Of a stretch of 6,269 nt of DNA, positions 1 to 4,971 are shown piece by piece. The notes under the pieces were generated by a model that was not told where the DNA came from, did no database searches, and was given only the letters and a program-made list of their open reading frames with translations. The DNA lies in the NCBI GenBank assembly GCA_030618205.1, contig JAUXDR010000067.1, positions 1 to 6,269 of the forward strand, read 5' to 3'. Within the stretch, counting starts at the first letter, position 1. Every line of letters starts with the position of its first letter. A program made the position numbers and the translations under genes. Source of the DNA: Deltaproteobacteria bacterium (GTDB lineage Bacteria > Desulfobacterota > Dissulfuribacteria > Dissulfuribacterales > UBA3076).

Positions 1-1131
1 CTGGATAAGGGAGCTGTATGGAATATTCTTTTGATAGACATCGAATTTCCCTGAGGTAAAGTAGCCCCTGTGCTCCACGATCGGTTTCTGAAGTTCTTGA
101 ATCAAACGGGTTTTTCCAACACCCGGCAACCCTGAAATCAATAGGCAACTGAAAGAACCCTTAGCAGCTTTCTCATATTCCTCAAGGATAATTTCGGCCT
201 CTTTATCGCGTCCCACCATTTTAGATATAAAGACAACTCGGCCGGGTCGATCATGAACCCCCAAGGGAAATTCACTGATTGAGCCCTTTGTTGAATATTC
301 GTCCCGACAGTGCCTGAGGTCAGTTAGAAGCCCGGCAGTGCTCTGATAACGCTTTTCCGGCTGTTTGAGCATTAACTTGGTGACGATTTTACTCAAAACA
401 GGCGGAATCTCAGGGTTCAGTTCGTGGACGGGCGGCGCTTCTTCAGCCAGATGGGAATGGATCAATTCCAAAGGGTCGGTAGATAAGAAGGGAAGTTGCC
501 CGGTCAGCAGTTCATAAAAGGTAACCCCCAGGGAATAAAGATCAGTGGAAAAATGGACTCTATGGCTGATACGCCCGGTCTGTTCTGGAGAGGTATAGGC
601 CAGGGTCCCAGCTACAAAAGAACGATCATAAATGAAATGACTCACGTCTCTCACATCAAGGGGGGTTATAAAATCGATTAACCGGATATCGAGGGTCTTG
701 GGTTGAATCAATATATTGTGGGGTTTGACACCGCCATGAATAATCCCCGCTTCATGAACCTTATCCAGGGCCTTAACCAATCTGCAGGCTATGGTGAAAA
801 AATCATTCAAGGTAATCTTGGTTTGTTTTCTGGCCCACTCATCGAGGGTTATACCTTCGAAATACTCCTGAGTGATAAATGCAGCATCCCCTTTCACCTC
901 AAAAGATAAAGGCGTAATCAGGTGGATATCGTGTAAGATCCTGAGATGCTCGATTCTCTGTCTGAAGTGCCTTCTTTGACGTTCAGACACAGAGGCGGCG
1001 CTTAGAACCCTGAGAGCCAATGGACGATCAGGATTCTTTTTATGAAAGGCCTTATAAACAATGGATTGCGGGCCCTTACCCAACTTTTCAATGATTGTAT
1101 AATTGGGAATTGTCCTCATTATTTGATCCAT
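1..1131 (-). CDS. Protein kinase-like/AAA ATPase regulator (PknK-like), N-terminal part; probable pseudokinase
   Basis: The 377 codons from the ATG at 1131 to the left edge are open; the C-terminus lies outside the window. Residues about 10-275 form a Hanks-type kinase fold: a glycine-rich loop (LGKGPQSIVYKA, 17-28), an activation segment ending GTLAYTSPEQTGR (175-187), the DLYSLGV helix F motif (197-203) and ELLTGQLPF. A short linker leads to MVGRD (305-309) and a Walker A, GLPGVGKT (334-341), opening an AAA/PknK-type ATPase domain. This order matches large sensory kinases with kinase, ATPase, TPR-like, and often GAF and histidine kinase parts; whether those follow cannot be seen. Key catalytic residues are changed: the beta-3 lysine is Arg41 (LALRVL), HRD is HGG (132-134) and DFG is DFI (153-155). 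A signalling scaffold or ATP-insensitive switch is therefore likelier than a phosphotransferase. The start is set by a very strong Shine-Dalgarno site. The family call is firm, the partners unknown. Confidence 0.88.
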   Translation of the reverse strand, partial: MDQIMRTIPNYTIIEKLGKGPQSIVYKAFHKKNPDRPLALRVLSAASVSERQRRHFRQRIEHLRILHDIHLITPLSFEVKGDAAFITQEYFEGITLDEWARKQTKITLNDFFTIACRLVKALDKVHEAGIIHGGVKPHNILIQPKTLDIRLIDFITPLDVRDVSHFIYDRSFVAGTLAYTSPEQTGRISHRVHFSTDLYSLGVTFYELLTGQLPFLSTDPLELIHSHLAEEAPPVHELNPEIPPVLSKIVTKLMLKQPEKRYQSTAGLLTDLRHCRDEYSTKGSISEFPLGVHDRPGRVVFISKMVGRDKEAEIILEEYEKAAKGSFSCLLISGLPGVGKTRLIQELQKPIVEHRGYFTSGKFDVYQKNIPYSSLIQ

Positions 1132-1138
1132 GTTCAAT

Positions 1139-1149
1139 ATCACCTCCTT
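1139..1149 (-). promoter_or_regulatory. Very strong ribosome binding site for the kinase-like gene
   Basis: On the minus strand AAGGAGGTGAT lies 7 bases before the ATG at 1131. It is an 11-base match to the usual anti-Shine-Dalgarno end of 16S rRNA (ATCACCTCCTT). It fixes the start at codon 1 over the in-frame ATG at codon 5, and suggests efficient initiation. Confidence 0.85.
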
Positions 1150-1192
1150 GATCTCGGAGAGCTAAAGGCCGTCCGGCGAAGTAGATTCCGAA

Positions 1193-1220
1193 ACTATCAC
1201 AAACTTTATGGCATTGCCAA
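1193..1220 (-). promoter_or_regulatory. Candidate sigma-70-type promoter of the kinase-like gene
   Basis: On the minus strand TTGGCA (1215-1220, 5 of 6 to the -35 consensus) and GATAGT (1193-1198, 4 of 6 to the -10 consensus) are 16 bases apart, about 60 bases upstream of the start codon. The 127-base gap after the YchF-like gene is the longest here, which fits a separate promoter. Such matches occur often by chance, so this is tentative. Confidence 0.3.
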
Positions 1221-1230
1221 TATCATATTG
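1209..1230. promoter_or_regulatory. Two overlapping perfect palindromes, possible operator
   Basis: TGGCA-T-TGCCA (1209-1219) and CAATAT-C-ATATTG (1218-1230) are both perfect inverted repeats with one-base centres, and they share two bases. They lie between the YchF-like stop and the kinase-like start, over the candidate -35 box, where a dimeric regulator could bind. They are too weak and lack the T-run for an intrinsic terminator. No known operator consensus is recognised. Confidence 0.35.
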
Positions 1231-1258
1231 TCTGGTGCCCGAAAGACAGCAATTCCCA

Positions 1259-2308
1259 CTACACATTAAATCGTATATCTACAATATCGCCATCCTGTAC
1301 AAGGTAGTTTTTGCCTTCAAGCCTCACCTTCCCGGCCTTCTGGGCAGCGGAATGGTTGCCGCAGGCCATGAGATCATCGTAGGATACAACCTCTGCCCTG
1401 ATAAAGCCCTTTTCCATGTCAGAATGGATAGCCCCGGCAGCCTGCTGAGCAGGGGTGTCCTGCCGGATTGGCCAGGCACGGACCTCATCTTTTCCTATTG
1501 TAAAGATAGAAATGAGGCCAAGGAGCTGATAAGATTCTTTGATTAAACGGAAAGTGGCGGGTTCTTCAAGGCCCAGATCTTCCCTGAAGAGTTCTGCTTC
1601 TTCAGGTGAGAGCTGGGTCAGTTCCATCTCAAGCCTCCCTTTAAGTTCTACAAGGACAATGGCATCGGGGAGCTTTAGCCCTGTAGTACCAAGCTCTACC
1701 TCATCTCCGGTGTTAAGGACCACAATACAGGGTTTTGCCGAGAGAAAGGCATAGCCCTTAAGAATCGGGGATTGAGCTATCTTTGGATATCCCCTTAAGG
1801 CCTCTCCCCTTTCCAGGATCTCTCCGGCCTTTTTAAGGAGTTCCTGTTCCTCGGGATTTCCTTTCCTGGCTTTAGTAATTGCTTTTTCCAATCTCTCAAT
1901 CTTCTTTTCCAGGATGATAAGATCGGTGAGAATAAGCTCGGACTCCAAGGCTTCCAAATCCTTCTGTGGTCTGGGAGGCTCGCCGGGCCGATCGAAATTT
2001 CGAACCACATGAACCAGAGCGTCGACAGGATGAAGGAGTTTAAGGAGTTCATCCATTGAAGACTCCATACCCTCTCTGGCAGAGACAGTCCCACCTATAT
2101 CCACATACTGCACCTGGGCATAGGTGGTCTTTTTGGGATTGTACATGGATGAGAGCCTGTCCAAACGGCTGTCCGGTACCTTGACTACCGCCAGGTTCGG
2201 GTCCTTTTTGCCCTTTTGGTAGGCAGAGACCTCTGCAACGCTTCCTGTGAGGGCGTTGAATATAGTGGTTTTACCAGAACCTGATATTCCGACTATTCCT
2301 ATCTTCAT
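1259..2308 (-). CDS. Divergent YchF/OLA1-like P-loop NTPase with DUF933 C-terminal domain
   Basis: The 349-residue protein is slightly shorter than typical YchF (about 363). It is a cytosolic Obg-related NTPase; YchF proteins bind ribosomes and usually prefer ATP. Visible parts are a Walker A, GISGSGKTT (7-15), a switch II DIGGTV (70-75), a charged helical, likely coiled-coil stretch (about 116-170), a G4-like NTGD (199-202), and a strongly conserved DUF933/TGS-like end, from LLGLISIFTIGKDEVRAWPI (263-282) through GFIRAEVVSYDD (301-312) to the family-typical terminal DGDIVDIRFNV. The G1 motif differs from the usual GLPNVGKST, G3 has Thr in place of the hydrophobic residue of DIAGLV, and G4 has Asp where YchF usually has Glu. 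The segment between G1 and switch II lacks the NYPFCTIEPN motif. It is thus a distinct subgroup and perhaps not the housekeeping ychF, so no symbol is given. The start is supported by the N-terminal MKIGIVG match, although only a weak AAAGA stands in for a Shine-Dalgarno site. Confidence 0.9.
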   Translation of the reverse strand: MKIGIVGISGSGKTTIFNALTGSVAEVSAYQKGKKDPNLAVVKVPDSRLDRLSSMYNPKKTTYAQVQYVDIGGTVSAREGMESSMDELLKLLHPVDALVHVVRNFDRPGEPPRPQKDLEALESELILTDLIILEKKIERLEKAITKARKGNPEEQELLKKAGEILERGEALRGYPKIAQSPILKGYAFLSAKPCIVVLNTGDEVELGTTGLKLPDAIVLVELKGRLEMELTQLSPEEAELFREDLGLEEPATFRLIKESYQLLGLISIFTIGKDEVRAWPIRQDTPAQQAAGAIHSDMEKGFIRAEVVSYDDLMACGNHSAAQKAGKVRLEGKNYLVQDGDIVDIRFNV

Positions 2309-2335
2309 GGATTATATCTTTGCATAATTGCCATC

Positions 2336-2370
2336 CATAATTCAACATTCAACATTCATAATTCAACATT
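2336..2370. repeat. Heptamer tandem array (ATTCAAC) in and beside the mogA 3' end
   Basis: Four heptamers start at 2340: ATTCAAC, ATTCAAC, ATTCATA, ATTCAAC, followed by ATT. Equivalently, CATAATTCAACATT occurs twice (2336-2349 and 2357-2370), 21 bases apart, and another CATAATT is at 2323-2329. On the minus strand the array encodes the final Cys codon and the TGA stop (2363-2365) of mogA, then fills most of the gap before the YchF-like gene. It has no hairpin and does not look like a terminator. It resembles low-complexity intergenic repeats that recur in some environmental genomes; whether it is dispersed here is unknown. Confidence 0.75.
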
Positions 2371-2857
2371 TTTGCCAACAGGGAGTGGGGTCTCCCTTGA
2401 TTTTATCCAAGGCATGTTTAAGCACTGGAAGTATCACCTCCATTCCTTGGGTCACGGCCAAAGGGCTGCCGGGCAGATTGATAATAAGTGTCTTGCCCCG
2501 CACTCCGGCAACCCCTCTTGAGAGCATGGCCCTTGGTGTGGAATCAAGGCCCTTGATGCGGATGGCCTCCGCGATCCCGGGAACCTCCCGCTCTATTACG
2601 GATTCTGTAGCTTCAGGTGTGATATCCCTGGGAAACAATCCCGTGCCACCTGTTGTAATTATGACATCTACAGAAGTTTTATCTATCCATGTGATCAATA
2701 TGTCTCTGACATCTTGTACTTCGTCAGGGACTGTCTTGTGTAGGAGCACATTGTAACCATGCTGTTCGAGCAGGCGACGGATTACAGGGCCGGATTCATC
2801 TCTCCTGTCCCCCCTGGCAGCGCTGTCACTCACAGTGAGAACACCGGCAGTATACAC
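2363..2857 (-). CDS. mog: Molybdopterin adenylyltransferase, MogA/MoaB family
   Basis: The 164-residue single-domain cytosolic protein has the usual length for this family. It should catalyse the Mg-ATP-dependent adenylylation of molybdopterin, which activates it for metal insertion on the way to molybdenum or tungsten cofactor. Motifs in order are GVLTVSDS (5-12), DESGP (20-24), PDE (44-46), the TTGGTG loop (68-73), RDITPEAT (77-84) with the conserved Asp78, LSRGVAGVRGKTLIINLPGS (112-131) and a C-terminal helix. All expected pterin and nucleotide residues appear present. The start is a GTG preceded by AGAAGGA. The gene lies 11 bases after the EF-G-like stop, implying translational coupling. 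Its last residue and stop come from the heptamer array, so the C-terminal few residues (CWQKC) may be recent. Co-transcription with a formate dehydrogenase supports cofactor supply for that enzyme. MogA and MoaB are hard to separate by eye; MoaB-type proteins can do the same reaction. Confidence 0.93.
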   Translation of the reverse strand: MYTAGVLTVSDSAARGDRRDESGPVIRRLLEQHGYNVLLHKTVPDEVQDVRDILITWIDKTSVDVIITTGGTGLFPRDITPEATESVIEREVPGIAEAIRIKGLDSTPRAMLSRGVAGVRGKTLIINLPGSPLAVTQGMEVILPVLKHALDKIKGDPTPCWQKC

Positions 2858-2863
2858 TGGTTG

Positions 2864-2870
2864 TCCTTCT
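2864..2870 (-). promoter_or_regulatory. Ribosome binding site of mog overlapping the EF-G-like stop codon
   Basis: AGAAGGA on the minus strand ends 6 bases before the GTG at 2857 and overlaps the TAG stop of the upstream gene (2869-2871). It decides the GTG start, since the upstream in-frame codons (TTA, GAA, GGA, CAA, CCA) offer none, and points to translational coupling of the two genes. Confidence 0.7.
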
Positions 2871-4944
2871 AAGCCTTTTCTTCTTTTGCCCGGGAAATGA
2901 TCTTTTCAGTTAGATTCGGTGGCACTTCTTCGTAGTGAGATTGCTCCATGGTAAATGTTCCCCGGCCGGCGGTCATGGCATTAAGATCCAGCATATAGCG
3001 TTGTACCTCTGCCAGAGGAACAAGTGTTACAATGGCCTGTCCGCCTTGGCCTGGTTCCATGCCCATAACCTTGCCCCGTCTGCTGTTTATGTCACCGATT
3101 ATATCTCCAACAGCGTCATCAGGCACGGTTATGGTAAGTTTCACAATGGGTTCGAGCAGGGTAGGCCTGGCCTCCAGCATGCCTTTCTTGAAACAATTAA
3201 TGGATGCTATCTTGAAAGCTATTTCAGAGGAATCAACCTCGTGGGATTTACCGTCATAGAAGCGCACCTTTACATCAACAACCGGGTATCCGGCAAGTGG
3301 ACCGGACCCTGTGGCCTCCCTTAGTCCCTTTTCCACTCCCGGAACGAAATTTCTTGGGACATTCATTCCCACAAGTGCCTCTTCAAACTCAAAACCCTTA
3401 CCCCTTGGGCGTGGTGAGATGTCAAAGTGGACCTCTGCAAACTGCCCTGCTCCGCCGGACTGCTTTTTATGTCGATAAATAACGGCCTTTTTCGATGTCT
3501 TTATGGTTTCATGATAGGGAATACGCGGAATAGCAAGGTCCACCTGCACGCCGAATTTTCTTGCCATCTTTTCCACAGTGGCATCTATGTGAATCTGCCC
3601 GTTTCCTGAGAGCAGGAGTTCCTTTGTCTGTTGATCGCGCTTCACATCAATTGTGGGATCTTCCTCCTGGAGTCGTGCGAGGGACTGGGTTATCTTCTCC
3701 TCATCTCCTCGACTCTTGGGCTTGAGGGCATAAGTCAGGACCGGCGAGGGAAGAGCCACAAATGGATAGGTTACCGTATTCGCAGGATCACAAAGGGTGT
3801 CACCAGTGGCTGTTTCCTTTAGCTTTGCAATTGCTACTATCTCACCGGGTCCAGCCTCTTCCAAAGGCTTTTGTGCTTTACCTTCAAGGGCAAATATCTG
3901 ACCATAACGCTCAGTTTTTTCTTTGTTGGAGTTATAGAGCGAGCTGTCAGGTTTTAGCGTGCCGGAATAGACCCGGATAATGGAAAGACGCCCTGTATAG
4001 GGATCTGTAAGGGTCTTAAAGACAAGGCCGGATATCGGGGCGTCAGGAGACGGATCGCGTGCTGTCTCATCCCCGCTTTTGGGATCAGTGCCGGAGACAC
4101 CACCAAGCTCATCAGGCGAAGGCAGAAACCGTACAATTAGGTCAAGTAAGGTGCTCCCACCTATATTTTTTGTGGCGGAACAGCAGCACACCGGGATAAA
4201 ACCGCCGCTCATTATGCCTTGTTTCAGGCCGGAAACGATCTCATCAGGAGTAAGTTCTTCGCCTTCTAAAAATTTTTCCAGCAACACATCATCAGATTCT
4301 GCGGCAAACTCGATCAAATTGCTCCTCGAATTTTCAACTTCATCCTGCAGATCAGCCGGGATATCAACAGGGTTGGCATTGCCGCTTCCATCATTACTGA
4401 ACTCAAAGGCCTTCATTTGTATGAGATCTACAATACCCCTGAAATCCTCCTGTTCCCCCAGCGGCAGAGAAACCGGAACCAGCCTCAGGTCCAGGGCTTC
4501 CTTTATTGCATCCACGGCCTTTTGGAAGTCCGCTCTCTCTTTATCCATTTTGTTGACACACATAATGACAGGAAGGCCTGAGTCTTTGATAATGGACCAT
4601 ACCTTCTGTGTCTGTGGTTTTACCGGATTTACAGCATCTACCACGAACAATACATTGTCAGCCGTCCTGATGGCTGCCTTGGCTTCAGCGATGAAGTTAT
4701 CATCCCCGGGTGCATCCATAAGGTAGACTTCGGCCTTTTTCCAGGTCAGGTGATGAAACGCTGTGCTAACGGACATGTTGCGTTTGATCTCTTCCGGCTC
4801 AAAGTCCAATACTGAGGATCCGTCATCGACCTTGCCCATGCGCGAAGTCGCCTTGGCAGTAAAAAGCATGGCCTCTGCCAGAGAAGTCTTGCCGCTCCCA
4901 CTTTGGGCGACCAGAGCGAAATTTCTGATGTTGCTGACGTCCAT
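2869..4944 (-). CDS. Elongation factor G-like GTPase (EF-G-2 type)
   Basis: At 691 residues it is full EF-G length. It shows the G domain with P-loop AQSGSGKTS (13-21), switch I RNMSVSTA (55-62), switch II DAPGDDNF (77-84), NKMD (131-134) and a G5 SAT (256-258). Domain II runs about 303-395 (SGLVFKTLTDPYTGRLSIIR, 305-324). Domain III includes ALKPKSRGDEEK and LARLQEEDPT, domain IV SGGAGQFAEV (496-505) and YPVVDVKVRFYDGKSHEVDS (553-572), and domain V IGDINSRRGKVMGMEP (616-631). The protein should bind ribosomes in the cytoplasm, but it is probably not the main translocase: the P-loop is not AHIDAGKTT, and the catalytic His of PGH is Asp81. Such EF-G-like paralogues are known in many bacteria, with poorly understood roles. 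Three consecutive cysteines (253-255) precede G5. It starts 27 bases after the fdhA-like stop, behind a usable Shine-Dalgarno site, and is followed by mog after 11 bases, so it is mid-operon. The family is certain and the function open. Confidence 0.95.
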   Translation of the reverse strand: MDVSNIRNFALVAQSGSGKTSLAEAMLFTAKATSRMGKVDDGSSVLDFEPEEIKRNMSVSTAFHHLTWKKAEVYLMDAPGDDNFIAEAKAAIRTADNVLFVVDAVNPVKPQTQKVWSIIKDSGLPVIMCVNKMDKERADFQKAVDAIKEALDLRLVPVSLPLGEQEDFRGIVDLIQMKAFEFSNDGSGNANPVDIPADLQDEVENSRSNLIEFAAESDDVLLEKFLEGEELTPDEIVSGLKQGIMSGGFIPVCCCSATKNIGGSTLLDLIVRFLPSPDELGGVSGTDPKSGDETARDPSPDAPISGLVFKTLTDPYTGRLSIIRVYSGTLKPDSSLYNSNKEKTERYGQIFALEGKAQKPLEEAGPGEIVAIAKLKETATGDTLCDPANTVTYPFVALPSPVLTYALKPKSRGDEEKITQSLARLQEEDPTIDVKRDQQTKELLLSGNGQIHIDATVEKMARKFGVQVDLAIPRIPYHETIKTSKKAVIYRHKKQSGGAGQFAEVHFDISPRPRGKGFEFEEALVGMNVPRNFVPGVEKGLREATGSGPLAGYPVVDVKVRFYDGKSHEVDSSEIAFKIASINCFKKGMLEARPTLLEPIVKLTITVPDDAVGDIIGDINSRRGKVMGMEPGQGGQAIVTLVPLAEVQRYMLDLNAMTAGRGTFTMEQSHYEEVPPNLTEKIISRAKEEKA

Positions 4945-4954
4945 AGATGCTAAT

Positions 4955-4963
4955 CCCTTCCTT
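4955..4963 (-). promoter_or_regulatory. Ribosome binding site of the EF-G-like gene
   Basis: AAGGAAGGG on the minus strand lies 10 bases before the ATG at 4944, within the 27-base gap after the fdhA-like stop. It supports this start and leaves no room for a separate promoter and terminator between the two genes. Confidence 0.6.
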
Positions 4964-4971
4964 TTATAGAT

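Noticed and set aside
496..909. Plus-strand small open frames opposite the kinase-like gene
   Set aside because: The minus strand is open through the whole region with ordered kinase motifs, so these are antisense shadows.
1150..1258. Terminator after the YchF-like gene
   Set aside because: The two small dyads are too weak and no T-run follows; read-through into the kinase-like gene remains possible.
1795..2094. 99-codon minus-strand frame inside the YchF-like gene
   Set aside because: It overlaps the YchF-like gene in another frame and has no ribosome site or domain; the longer frame has clear family motifs.
2311..2316. TATAAT on the minus strand just before the YchF-like start, as a -10 box
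   Set aside because: No -35-like hexamer lies at a suitable distance, and transcription would begin inside the first codons. It is probably chance in an A+T-rich gap.
2309..2362. Transcription terminator between mog and the YchF-like gene
   Set aside because: The gap holds tandem heptamers but no G+C-rich hairpin followed by a T-run in the minus-strand direction.
2328..2756. 142-codon plus-strand open frame opposite mog
   Set aside because: It starts within the heptamer repeat and runs antisense to a fully conserved MogA; no recognisable protein.
4079..4726. 215-codon plus-strand open frame opposite the EF-G-like gene
   Set aside because: Its product is serine-rich low-complexity sequence with no family resemblance, and the opposite strand encodes a full set of EF-G motifs. 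It is a shadow of that gene.
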